Notes: generated by a model not told the origin, from the sequence alone. A stretch of 6,807 bases of DNA from Clostridia bacterium (GCA_017461825.1 JAFTXB010000214.1:1-6807), one strand, 5' to 3'; counted from the stretch's first letter, positions 1 through 6,209 are shown. A program made the numbers and translations.

Positions 1-5
1 AAACG

Positions 6-12
6 CCTCCTT
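6..12 (-). promoter_or_regulatory. Ribosome binding site of the next gene in the rpsF operon (probably ssb)
   Basis: On the minus strand the 35 bases after the rpsF stop contain AAGGAGG followed by CG, close to the left window edge. This is a strong Shine-Dalgarno sequence with no start codon inside the window. Another cistron therefore begins just outside. From known Firmicute gene order it is probably ssb (single-strand DNA binding protein), but that is inference. Confidence 0.6.
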
Positions 13-35
13 CTTCAAAATGCGCGGGCAGAGAA

Positions 36-416
36 TTACTCTGCGTCTGCGGGAGCCTCAGCGGCTTCGGCAGTAACCGTTGCTTCTTCGGCAGGAGCTT
101 CTTCAGTTTTTGCAACTGCTTCGCACTCCATGCGGATGACCATTGCGCGGAGAACTGTCTCGTCAATGTTCATCAAACGCTGGAGCTCTGCCGGGAAAGC
201 ACCCTCGCTCTTGAAGGTGACTACCGTGTAGTAGCCCTCGTTCATGTCGTCGATCGGATAAGCGAAACGACGCTTGCCCCACTCGTCGATCCGGACGACT
301 TCTGCATTTGCGGAAACCAAACCGGTGAACTTGTTCACAGTTGCCTTTGCAGCTTCTTCGCCGTTTGCAAGGCTGACGATGAACATGCCTTCATAAGAAT
401 TGATTACTTTTTCCAT
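36..416 (-). CDS. rpsF: 30S ribosomal protein S6
   Basis: The product is 126 residues and is the small-subunit protein that pairs with S18 on the central domain of 16S rRNA. The family core is clear. An N-terminal strand (YEGMFIV, residues 8-14) is followed by the signature WGKRRFAYPIDDMNEGYYTV around residues 46-65, then LMNIDETVLRAMVIRM around 81-96. Residues 97-126 form an Ala/Glu-rich acidic tail, a common and poorly conserved S6 extension. The ATG start is well supported by an AGGGAGGTG ribosome binding site about 6 bases upstream (421-429 on the plus strand). Its own consensus promoter and a structured leader lie upstream. The next gene on this strand lies beyond the left edge; in Firmicutes the usual order is rpsF-ssb-rpsR. 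The family assignment is essentially certain. Confidence 0.98.
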   Translation of the reverse strand: MEKVINSYEGMFIVSLANGEEAAKATVNKFTGLVSANAEVVRIDEWGKRRFAYPIDDMNEGYYTVVTFKSEGAFPAELQRLMNIDETVLRAMVIRMECEAVAKTEEAPAEEATVTAEAAEAPADAE

Positions 417-498
417 GTTTTACACCTCCCTATGGACTTTCGACCGTGCGGTTTTTGGATTTTGCACGGTAGAGAGACGGACGATTTGTCCGTACCAA
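417..498 (-). promoter_or_regulatory. rpsF 5' leader with two perfect hairpins, candidate S6:S18 autoregulatory element
   Basis: Between the expected transcription start (about 498) and the rpsF start codon there are two perfect inverted repeats. The first is ACGGAC/GTCCGT (477-482 with 488-493, 5-base loop). The second is ACCGTGC/GCACGGT (443-449 with 464-470, 14-base loop). The second ends about 14 bases before the ribosome binding site. A GTCC at 434-437 (mRNA sense) could alternatively pair with the GGAC of the first hairpin, so the leader could have two states. S6:S18 is known to bind a structured motif in its own rpsF leader in many bacteria. Whether this leader matches that motif is my inference and was not tested with a covariance model. 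Confidence 0.45.
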
Positions 499-504
499 TG
501 CAAT

Positions 505-533
505 ATTATACCATATCATAAATACAATGTCAA
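505..533 (-). promoter_or_regulatory. Consensus sigma-A promoter of the rpsF operon
   Basis: On the minus strand there is TTGACA (528-533), a 17-base spacer and TATAAT (505-510). An extended -10 TGG precedes the TATAAT. Both hexamers match consensus exactly and the spacer is optimal. Transcription would start near 498, leaving a leader of roughly 80 bases before rpsF. A very strong promoter suits a ribosomal protein operon. Confidence 0.9.
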
Positions 534-546
534 GACTTATTTTCTC

Positions 547-573
547 AAAAATGAAAAGTTTTTGTGAACTTTT
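547..573 (-). terminator. Weak intrinsic terminator after the decarboxylase-like gene
   Basis: Just after the stop codon, on the minus strand, AAAAGTT pairs with AACTTTT (567-573 with 554-560, 6-base loop). The stem is followed after three bases by five U residues (547-551). It is AT-rich, so termination is probably inefficient, and some read-through into the rpsF promoter region is plausible. Confidence 0.45.
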
Positions 574-579
574 TGGATT

Positions 580-1911
580 TTAGGTCTTGATGACCGAAAC
601 ATGGGTGATGTTGTAGTAGCGAAATGCGGCGATCGTTTCCTTAGTGAGTACTTCGCCGCAGACGGCAATAGGGACAGCGGGGGGACAGCCCACCGATGCG
701 CTTGCCAAAATACGTCCCTCGGCTTGTTCGATGTAGATCGTTTCGCTTGGGGAAAGTATTGCCTCTCGAATCGACAGGGCTCGTTCGGTAGGCGCGAAAG
801 GTGGTGGTGTTTGTGTAATGGGGGCTTTTTGGGGAATGTCCAAAAGTGCCGTTTCCATATGTAAAAGTCCCGTATCCTCAATTTCGGGTGTGGGCATCAG
901 CACGGTATAATCGGGGTCTGAAAATTCGCATTCGATATTTTGCATTGCAAGCAAGCCTGCCAGTTCTTTTCCTGTATAACCGTAGGATTTGGCGGCAAGA
1001 GTGAGTTTCATCGGTTCATTGCCGATAACCGTATAGCCTTGCGCGGTAAGGTGTGTTTTGCAGTTCTGTATTTTTTTGACGAAATCGGCAAGGTGTGCGG
1101 GATAGCCGTCGGACAGATAACTGTTTGCGGCATCAAGCGCCCCGAGGATGAGATAAGAAGGGCTTGTAGAGCCAAATAAAGCAAGCGCATCCTTGGCGTG
1201 TTCCTTGAAGAATGGCGACGCATGTTTGCTAATGTGAAGATAGGCGCCTCCCGTTAGAACGGGGAGTGTTTTGTGCGCCGAATCACAGCAGAGATCGGCT
1301 CCGAGATCGATGGGGTGCCGTGAGGAGGGCAGAAATTTGAGATAGGCTCCGTGGGCGTTGTCGATCAACAGAAGCACACCGTGTTTTTTGCAGACCTTGG
1401 CGATCGCGCCGATATCAAGCATATTGCCGAGATAATCGGGTGAGGTGAGATAAAGCGCGGTGGGAGTGGCGGTTGTGAACAGTGCTTCGAGATCTTCTGC
1501 GGTGATCCGACAAGACAGGTAGGAGTCGGTTTCATGCGAGTTTAGCCAAAGAATATCAAAGTCCAACAGGGCGGCGGCAGACAGAAAGGTTTTGTGCACG
1601 TTTCTGCCTGCGGCGATCAAAGGCTTTTGTTTGGCGGATTTTGCGTATGTAACTGCAAGGCAGAGCATGGCGCGGATGCAAAGAGACGAGCCTTCTGTGG
1701 AATAAAAGGTGTCAGCACCGAAGAGCCGCCCCGCGTTTTGTTCGCTCTCGCGGATGATACCCGATGCTTCATAGAGGCTGTCGGCACCGTCGATCTCGGT
1801 GATGTCGAGGCGATTTTCCTGCGGCCCAAGCCCCTTGTGTCCCGGCATATGCAGGCGCAGAGGCTCTCGCTCAGCGTATCGGCGTACGAAATCGCAGATT
1901 GGGGTGGTCAT
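580..1911 (-). CDS. Orn/Lys/Arg decarboxylase-family PLP enzyme (fold type I)
   Basis: The product is about 443 residues and resembles the SpeA/YaaO-type amino acid decarboxylases of Firmicutes, which are usually about 480-490. In order it shows the MPGHKG motif (22-27), STEGSS (71-76), RNVHK with the PLP-stacking His106, TSPDYLG (156-162), LIDNAHGAY with Asp184 for the pyridine nitrogen, and SAHKTLP with Lys214 as the Schiff-base lysine. A C-terminal segment with PPAVPIAVCGE follows. Classical members have DEAHG; here it is DNAHG, and the classical TSPTYYG region reads TSPDYLG. The substrate (Arg, Lys, Orn or other) therefore cannot be assigned. An in-frame ATG exists at 1959, but the start at 1911 is preferred: it makes a four-base ATGA overlap with the scfB stop and removes a non-conserved N-terminal extension. 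The overlap implies translational coupling to the maturase. Confidence 0.87.
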   Translation of the reverse strand: MTTPICDFVRRYAEREPLRLHMPGHKGLGPQENRLDITEIDGADSLYEASGIIRESEQNAGRLFGADTFYSTEGSSLCIRAMLCLAVTYAKSAKQKPLIAAGRNVHKTFLSAAALLDFDILWLNSHETDSYLSCRITAEDLEALFTTATPTALYLTSPDYLGNMLDIGAIAKVCKKHGVLLLIDNAHGAYLKFLPSSRHPIDLGADLCCDSAHKTLPVLTGGAYLHISKHASPFFKEHAKDALALFGSTSPSYLILGALDAANSYLSDGYPAHLADFVKKIQNCKTHLTAQGYTVIGNEPMKLTLAAKSYGYTGKELAGLLAMQNIECEFSDPDYTVLMPTPEIEDTGLLHMETALLDIPQKAPITQTPPPFAPTERALSIREAILSPSETIYIEQAEGRILASASVGCPPAVPIAVCGEVLTKETIAAFRYYNITHVSVIKT

Positions 1912-3296
1912 ACCTGTTTGTTGGATAGGGTGCGCGCGATGGCGACCATAATGGCGCACTCCATGCGCTTGCGGAAGAGCTTACAACCGTATTCATAGAT
2001 TCCCGTGACCGAGCCGGTTGCGTGGTAGGCGTTTGCGGCGCATCCGCCCGAGCAATACAGTCTTGCCCAGCAGTTGCGGCAGTCGGGGCGTGCGTAGACG
2101 TTGCAGGCGGCAAATTCGCACTGCGTTTCGGTGTTGGTAACGCCGCTGTACACGTCACCAAGCTTGAATTTTTCCTCGCCTACGAACTGGTGGCAGGGGT
2201 AAAGATCGCCCCAAGGAGTGACTGCCATGTACTCGGTTCCCGAGCCGCAGCCCGAGATGCGCTTGTAGATGCAGGGGCCGCCCGTGAGGTCGATCATATA
2301 ATGATAAAAGGTAAAGGGCTTGCCCGCGCGGTCGCGCTCAAGCATCAGCTCGGCAAGCTTTTCGTATTGCTCCATCACGATCGGCAGATCCTCCTCGGTC
2401 AGCTCCGACGGATCCCCTGCGGCGCAGACCACGGGCTCCATGCTAAGCTCCGTAAAGCCGAGATCGAGCATTTGTTGAATATCTTTGAGAAAATCGGGGT
2501 TTGCATGGGTAAAGGTGCCGCGCATATAGTAGTCCTTGCCGCCGCGCGCTTCCACCAGCTTTTGAAACTTGGGAACGATGCGCTCCCAGCTGCCGTTGCC
2601 CGCATAGTCGACGCGAAAACGGTCATGGATTTCCTTTCTGCCGTCCAGACTCAGCACCACATTGCTCATTTCGCGGTTGGCAAAATCGATCACGTCGTCG
2701 TCGATGAGAACGCCGTTGGTGGTGAGGGTAAAGCGGAAGTTTTTATTGTGCACCTTTTCGATTGAGCGCGCGTAAGCGACAAGCTGCTTGACTACGTCGA
2801 AATTCATCAAGGGTTCGCCGCCGAAGAAGTCGACCTCAAGGTTGCGGCGCGTGCCCGAATTGGCGATCAGAAAATCAAGAGCCTGCTTGCCGACCTCAAA
2901 GCTCATCACGGCTCTGTCACCGTGGTATTTGCCCTGCGACGCAAAGCAGTAGGAGCAATTGAGATTGCAGGTGTGGGCAATGTGCAGGCAAAGCGCCTTA
3001 ACAACACCCGCTGTTTTTTCCTTCAAGGCGCCCGCCATGGGCTCAAAGGTGTCGGGGGCAAAGAGTTTGCCGCGATTTTTCAGATCCGTGATCTGCTCAT
3101 AGCACTCCTCGATGTCCTCGGGGGTAATATCCTCGCGGTCTGCGTATTTTGCGTTGATCTCAGAGAGGACCGTGTCTTTTTCTGTTTTCTCATAGATCGA
3201 AATGATGTCGTAGGCGACCTCGTCCACCACGTGTACCGAGCCCGAGCAGACATCAAGCACGATGTTGTAGCCGCCGAGTTGATATTGATGTATCAT
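1908..3296 (-). CDS. scfB: SCIFF peptide maturase (radical SAM, SPASM-type, thioether-forming)
   Basis: The product is 462 residues and matches the radical SAM enzyme that installs thioether cross-links in the SCIFF ranthipeptide. It starts MIHQYQLGGYNIVLDVCSGS, as typical family members do, and residues 1-90 form the peptide-recognition region. The radical SAM core has CxxxCxxC (Cys110, Cys114, Cys117, ending in CNLNCSYC), GGEP at 159-162 and LTTNG at 191-195. The C-terminal SPASM-like domain, which holds auxiliary iron-sulfur clusters, is cysteine-rich: Cys342, 350, 368, 393, 398, 406, 409, 415, 419, 438 and 447. A longer start at 3314 is possible, but the AAGGAAGG ribosome binding site lies between the two ATGs and fits the ATG at 3296. 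The substrate gene lies immediately upstream, behind a terminator-like hairpin. The family call is very secure. Confidence 0.97.
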   Translation of the reverse strand: MIHQYQLGGYNIVLDVCSGSVHVVDEVAYDIISIYEKTEKDTVLSEINAKYADREDITPEDIEECYEQITDLKNRGKLFAPDTFEPMAGALKEKTAGVVKALCLHIAHTCNLNCSYCFASQGKYHGDRAVMSFEVGKQALDFLIANSGTRRNLEVDFFGGEPLMNFDVVKQLVAYARSIEKVHNKNFRFTLTTNGVLIDDDVIDFANREMSNVVLSLDGRKEIHDRFRVDYAGNGSWERIVPKFQKLVEARGGKDYYMRGTFTHANPDFLKDIQQMLDLGFTELSMEPVVCAAGDPSELTEEDLPIVMEQYEKLAELMLERDRAGKPFTFYHYMIDLTGGPCIYKRISGCGSGTEYMAVTPWGDLYPCHQFVGEEKFKLGDVYSGVTNTETQCEFAACNVYARPDCRNCWARLYCSGGCAANAYHATGSVTGIYEYGCKLFRKRMECAIMVAIARTLSNKQV

Positions 3297-3324
3297 AACG
3301 TTTCCTTCCTTCATTTAAACGATG

Positions 3325-3347
3325 AAAAAAGCGGCACGTAGCCGCTT
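3325..3347 (-). terminator. Terminator-like hairpin between scfA and scfB
   Basis: On the minus strand AGCGGC-TACGT-GCCGCT runs directly into a run of U residues (stem 3330-3335 with 3341-3346, extendable by one A-T pair, U tract 3325-3330). It lies 18 bases after the scfA stop and about 29 bases before the scfB start. No separate promoter for scfB was seen. The simplest reading is a leaky terminator giving much more precursor transcript than maturase transcript. Confidence 0.8.
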
Positions 3348-3364
3348 CTTTCAAAAAATGCTTC

Positions 3365-3517
3365 TTACTTGCTTTCCTTTTTGGATTCGCACTGCTGATT
3401 TGCAATGCCGCAGCTGGTCTTGCAAGCAGACTGGCAGGAAGTCTGGCACTCGCCGCATCCGCCGTTCTTTGCGCTGTCACACAGATTACGTGTTTCAATC
3501 GTTTCGATATGCTTCAT
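3365..3517 (-). CDS. scfA: SCIFF ranthipeptide precursor (six-cysteines-in-forty-five family)
   Basis: This small gene encodes 50 residues. It begins MKHIETIETRNL and carries the family hallmark GGCGECQTSCQSACKTSC (residues 19-36). It ends with a further Cys43 and a charged tail, ESKKESK. The six family cysteines are 21, 24, 28, 32, 36 and 43, and an additional Cys13 lies in the leader. The peptide is a ribosomally made, post-translationally modified product cross-linked by the maturase encoded next to it. SCIFF-type ranthipeptides have been linked to quorum sensing in Clostridium. The ATG is preceded by GGAGGTG with a 6-base spacer and by a consensus promoter. Residue 37, after the CKTSC motif, is Gly, whereas Thr is the usual residue as I recall it. 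Identification is from motif recognition plus the adjacent cognate maturase. Confidence 0.96.
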   Translation of the reverse strand: MKHIETIETRNLCDSAKNGGCGECQTSCQSACKTSCGIANQQCESKKESK

Positions 3518-3552
3518 GATAAACACCTCCGCAAGATTTATATTGATGATTT

Positions 3553-3581
3553 ATTATAACATATCCGACGTGGGTTGTCAA
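3553..3581 (-). promoter_or_regulatory. Consensus sigma-A promoter of the scfA-scfB-decarboxylase operon
   Basis: On the minus strand there is TTGACA (3576-3581), a 17-base spacer and TATAAT (3553-3558), with an extended -10 TGT. All elements match consensus. The start site would be near 3546, giving a leader of about 30 bases before scfA. The promoter is divergent from the plus-strand promoters at 3634-3704. Confidence 0.9.
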
Positions 3582-3633
3582 GAGCGTTCGATATATTTCG
3601 TGACAGTTTTTTTATATTTTTGTGCGTGTAATC

Positions 3634-3662
3634 TTGAAAAATGGATATGTTCTTGTTATAAT
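3634..3662 (+). promoter_or_regulatory. Upstream tandem sigma-A promoter of the plus-strand operon
   Basis: TTGAAA (3634-3639), a 17-base spacer and TATAAT (3657-3662), with an extended -10 TGT. Five of six -35 bases and all -10 bases match consensus. The start would be near 3669, just before the -35 of the second promoter, so polymerase from here would cross it. Confidence 0.7.
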
Positions 3663-3675
3663 ATAAAAAAACGGC

Positions 3676-3704
3676 TTGACAAATTGTTTTGAATGTGGTA
3701 TAGT
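3676..3704 (+). promoter_or_regulatory. Downstream tandem sigma-A promoter of the plus-strand operon
   Basis: TTGACA (3676-3681), a 17-base spacer and TATAGT (3699-3704), with an extended -10 TGG. The start would be near 3711, leaving a leader of about 45 bases before the GTG start of the hydrolase gene. Confidence 0.85.
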
Positions 3705-3706
3705 AT

Positions 3707-3733
3707 AAGTGCACTATCTTGAGTAGTACACTT
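3707..3733 (+). promoter_or_regulatory. Imperfect dyad at the expected transcription start (possible operator)
   Basis: AAGTG-C-ACTA (3707-3716) faces TAGT-A-CACTT (3724-3733) across a 7-base loop, with a single central mismatch in each arm. It covers the expected +1 of the downstream promoter and could be a repressor site or a 5'-end hairpin. It is seen directly; the role is inferred. Confidence 0.4.
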
Positions 3734-3756
3734 TTGAAAGCGGAGAGGAGGATCCT

Positions 3757-4590
3757 GTGAGACGGTGGTTGGCTTTGGTTTTGGCGGCATTGTTTTGTCT
3801 TTTTGGATGTTCCTGCCGTACAGAGCCGAAGGCGGAGGTTTTGTTCTACTTTTTTGACGTGGGGCAGGGCGATTGTACGCTGATACGGACAAAGGACGGA
3901 GATGTTTTGATCGATGCCGGAACGGAGGATGCCGAGCAACTTTTATGCCTTCGGTTGGAACAACTTGGTGTGACAGAATTGGCATTGGCTGTTTTTACGC
4001 ATCCCGATGAGGATCATATCGGCGGTGCTGACGGTGTACTTTCGCAATTTCCTGCACGCGAGGTGTGGCTCAACGGCGGCTCGATGGAAAATGTTGCGGG
4101 AACTTTGCTTTTGCAAGCTGCCGAGCGGAGCAACTCCGATGTGGCTGTTGTCAAGGCGGGTATGCTTTGGTCGCTGGGGGAGCTGCAATTGACGGTTCTT
4201 TATCCGGATAGTTCGCTTGGAGACGGTGGGAATGAGGACAGTATTGTTTTGCGTGTTGCCTTTGGCGAGACAGTTGCGATCTTTTCGGGAGACGCGGGGG
4301 CAGAGCAGGAACAGAGAATGCTGAAACGCTTTGGTGAGGCACATTTGGATTGCGACCTCTACAAGGTAGGGCACCACGGCTCGAACACCTCGAGCTCAAA
4401 GGCCTTTTTAGAAGCTATGACTCCGGAATATGCTGTGATCTCCTGCGGCGCGGGGAATTCCTTTGGACATCCGACAGGGGAGGTCCTTTCAAGACTTGAA
4501 GCTGTGGGCGCAGACGTGAAACGAACCGATTTGTTGGGAGAGATACTGTTTGCTTGTGACGGAGATCAACTTTGGTTTTTAGATGAATAG
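3757..4590 (+). CDS. ComEC-like metallo-beta-lactamase-fold hydrolase, predicted lipoprotein
   Basis: The product is 277 residues. It starts with GTG behind AGAGGAGG at a 5-base spacing. Residues 1-18 look like a lipoprotein signal: Arg2-Arg3, a hydrophobic stretch, then lipobox LFGC with Cys18 as the lipidated residue. The rest resembles the C-terminal MBL domain of the competence protein ComEC. It shows FDVGQGDC (33-40), THPDEDHIGG with His82, Asp84, Asp86 and His87 as metal ligands, FSGDAG (176-181), KVGHHGS (203-209) and His238 in FGHPTGE. No ComEC transmembrane channel is present, so this is a stand-alone catalytic domain predicted to sit on the outer face of the membrane. ComEC MBL domains are thought to be nucleases; the substrate here is unknown. 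It is the first gene of the operon. Confidence 0.9.
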   Translation: MRRWLALVLAALFCLFGCSCRTEPKAEVLFYFFDVGQGDCTLIRTKDGDVLIDAGTEDAEQLLCLRLEQLGVTELALAVFTHPDEDHIGGADGVLSQFPAREVWLNGGSMENVAGTLLLQAAERSNSDVAVVKAGMLWSLGELQLTVLYPDSSLGDGGNEDSIVLRVAFGETVAIFSGDAGAEQEQRMLKRFGEAHLDCDLYKVGHHGSNTSSSKAFLEAMTPEYAVISCGAGNSFGHPTGEVLSRLEAVGADVKRTDLLGEILFACDGDQLWFLDE

Positions 4591-4617
4591 GATCTGTATA
4601 AGAGAGGATTTTATGAC

Positions 4618-5331
4618 ATGAGAATTTTGATTACAGGAGGGTCGCGCGGAATTGGTGCGGCTTGCGTACGCGCTTTTTGTGAGAGGGGCGACCGCGTGGC
4701 TTTTTTCTATCGCTCGTCGCATGAGACTGCACAGACTTTGGCGCGTGAGACGGGGGCTTTTGCGATCTGTGCCGATGTGTCGGATGCCGAAACGGTAAAG
4801 ACTGCGGTTGCGTGTGCGGCGAAGACTCTCGGCGGCATTGATGTGCTTGTCAACAATGCGGGCGTGGGGCAGATCAAGCTGTTTTCCGACCTCACCGACG
4901 GCGATTGGAGACGGATGATCGACACAAATCTCTCGGGCGCGTTTTACGTCAGCCGTGAGGTGTCGCGCCTGATGGTAGCACAGCAAAAGGGATTTATCGT
5001 CAATATCGGTTCGATGTGGGGCAAGATCGGCGCGTCGTGCGAGGTGCATTATTCGGCGGCAAAGGCGGGGCTGCGCGGCATGACCATGGCGCTTGCCAAG
5101 GAGCTGGGGCCGTCGGGCATTACGGTCAATTGTATTGAGCCCGGGCTGATCGACACCGAAATGAACGCTGCTTTGGATGACGAAACACGCTGTGCTCTTT
5201 GCGATGAAACGCCGCTTTGCCGTATGGGTTCACCTGCTGACGTTGCGGCGGCGGTGCTGTTCTTTTGCTCGGATGCCGCATCCTTTATCACGGGGCAATG
5301 CCTCGGTGTGGACGGGGGCTTTGCGGTATGA
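4618..5331 (+). CDS. Short-chain dehydrogenase/reductase (FabG-like)
   Basis: The product is 237 residues, the normal size for classical SDR enzymes. The NAD(P)-binding motif TGGSRGIG is at 6-13 and NNAG at 79-82. The catalytic set is Asn104, Ser132 (NIGSM), Tyr145 and Lys149 (YSAAK). The substrate-side PGLIDTEM follows at 175-182, and the family end GQCLGVDGGF at 227-236. It acts in the cytoplasm. The closest functional groups are 3-oxoacyl-ACP reductases and the YmfI-type EF-P 5-aminopentanone reductases; sequence reading alone cannot separate them. No other fatty acid synthesis gene is nearby, which weakens a FabG call. It starts 27 bases after the hydrolase stop, with AGAGAGG about 10 bases upstream. 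Its last bases overlap the start of the next gene by four. Confidence 0.92.
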   Translation: MRILITGGSRGIGAACVRAFCERGDRVAFFYRSSHETAQTLARETGAFAICADVSDAETVKTAVACAAKTLGGIDVLVNNAGVGQIKLFSDLTDGDWRRMIDTNLSGAFYVSREVSRLMVAQQKGFIVNIGSMWGKIGASCEVHYSAAKAGLRGMTMALAKELGPSGITVNCIEPGLIDTEMNAALDDETRCALCDETPLCRMGSPADVAAAVLFFCSDAASFITGQCLGVDGGFAV

Positions 5332-6182
5332 AAATTAAAAAAAGATACCGCATCCTGCTGATCATTCTGGCTGCTATCGTTTTGCTGACGGCAGCGGCGG
5401 TGGTTTATCTGCATGGAGAGTGGTGGTATCCCGTCGTTTCGGCAATGCGGATCACGCCCGAGTTGAAGCTTGAAATTGCCGATGGCGCGACGGAGGATTG
5501 GACGCTGGACGAGCTGTTGGCGGACGGGCGCGTGACGCTTTCAAACAATCTGTTGCTGGTCAATGCGTCGCACCCGTTGCCAAAGGGGTACGAAGCCACG
5601 CTGGTTGAGTACAACGGCGCGAAGATGCACCCCTTGATGCTTGATCCGTACATCTCTCTGCGCGATGACGTCCAGGCAAAGACCGACGTGCGCATCTACG
5701 TGGCAAGTGACTACCGCACGCCCGAGGAGCAGGCGGCGATCCTTACGCAGGAGGGAAACACCACGGCGGCACAGGTGGGATGTAGTGAACACGAGGCAGG
5801 CTTGGCACTTGATGTTTACGCCCCTTATTGCGGCGGCATTAACTTTTTGCGATCACCCGCGGGCAGAATGGTCAACGAAATTTGCGGCGAGTACGGCTTT
5901 ATCCTGCGCTATCCGAAGGGGAAAGAGGATCTTACGGGCATCGACTATGAGCCGTGGCACATCCGATATGTCGGTCAGCCCCACGCAAAGCTCATCATGG
6001 AGCATGGGCTGACGCTGGAAGAATACCTCGACACCCTCGAGGTCGGCACTTGGTACGTCTGCGGTGAATACCGCTTTGCCCGCCTCTCACCCGATGCGAT
6101 AAAAGTGCCGGAAGGCTTTACGCAGTGTGATATTTCACCCGATAATATGGGGTATTACGTTGTTACAGTAAGGTTTGGTTAA
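5328..6182 (+). CDS. VanY-like D-Ala-D-Ala carboxypeptidase (peptidase M15 family), membrane-anchored
   Basis: The product is 284 residues. A short positive N-terminus (KIKKRYR) precedes one hydrophobic segment at about 9-28, giving a membrane anchor or uncleaved signal with the enzyme outside. The M15 zinc site is complete: SEHEAGLALD (153-162) supplies His155 and Asp162, and EPWH (208-211) supplies catalytic Glu208 and His211. ASDYR (126-130) matches the SxYR element. The family trims the terminal D-Ala of peptidoglycan stem peptides. About 55 residues after the catalytic core (230-284) form an extension of unknown role. The open frame extends upstream to 5265, but the ATG at 5328 is chosen because it gives a four-base ATGA overlap with the SDR stop and places the signal segment at the N-terminus. 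Confidence 0.93.
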   Translation: MKIKKRYRILLIILAAIVLLTAAAVVYLHGEWWYPVVSAMRITPELKLEIADGATEDWTLDELLADGRVTLSNNLLLVNASHPLPKGYEATLVEYNGAKMHPLMLDPYISLRDDVQAKTDVRIYVASDYRTPEEQAAILTQEGNTTAAQVGCSEHEAGLALDVYAPYCGGINFLRSPAGRMVNEICGEYGFILRYPKGKEDLTGIDYEPWHIRYVGQPHAKLIMEHGLTLEEYLDTLEVGTWYVCGEYRFARLSPDAIKVPEGFTQCDISPDNMGYYVVTVRFG

Positions 6183-6209
6183 AAAAGTAAAGATATATGG
6201 GAGGAGCAT

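Noticed and set aside
1594..1998. Plus-strand open frame of 134 codons opposite the decarboxylase gene
   Set aside because: It is antisense to the conserved PLP-enzyme motifs, with no ribosome binding site or domain.
2022..2765. Long plus-strand open frame of 247 codons opposite scfB
   Set aside because: It lies fully antisense to a clear radical SAM gene, and its translation is Ala/Val/Gly-rich with no recognisable domain. It is a codon-bias shadow.
3297..3314. Upstream ATG for scfB
   Set aside because: The ribosome binding site AAGGAAGG lies inside the extra codons and points to the ATG at 3296, where family members also begin.
3538..3939. Minus-strand open frame spanning the divergent promoter region
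   Set aside because: It covers three strong promoters and the start of the hydrolase gene. Its translation is basic and has no family features.
4579..5049. Minus-strand open frame of 156 codons opposite the SDR gene
   Set aside because: It is a shadow of the SDR gene, whose full motif set is on the other strand.
5265..5327. Longer N-terminus for the M15 carboxypeptidase
   Set aside because: It would overlap the SDR by 67 bases and bury the membrane segment behind 21 non-conserved residues. The ATG at 5328 gives a clean ATGA junction.
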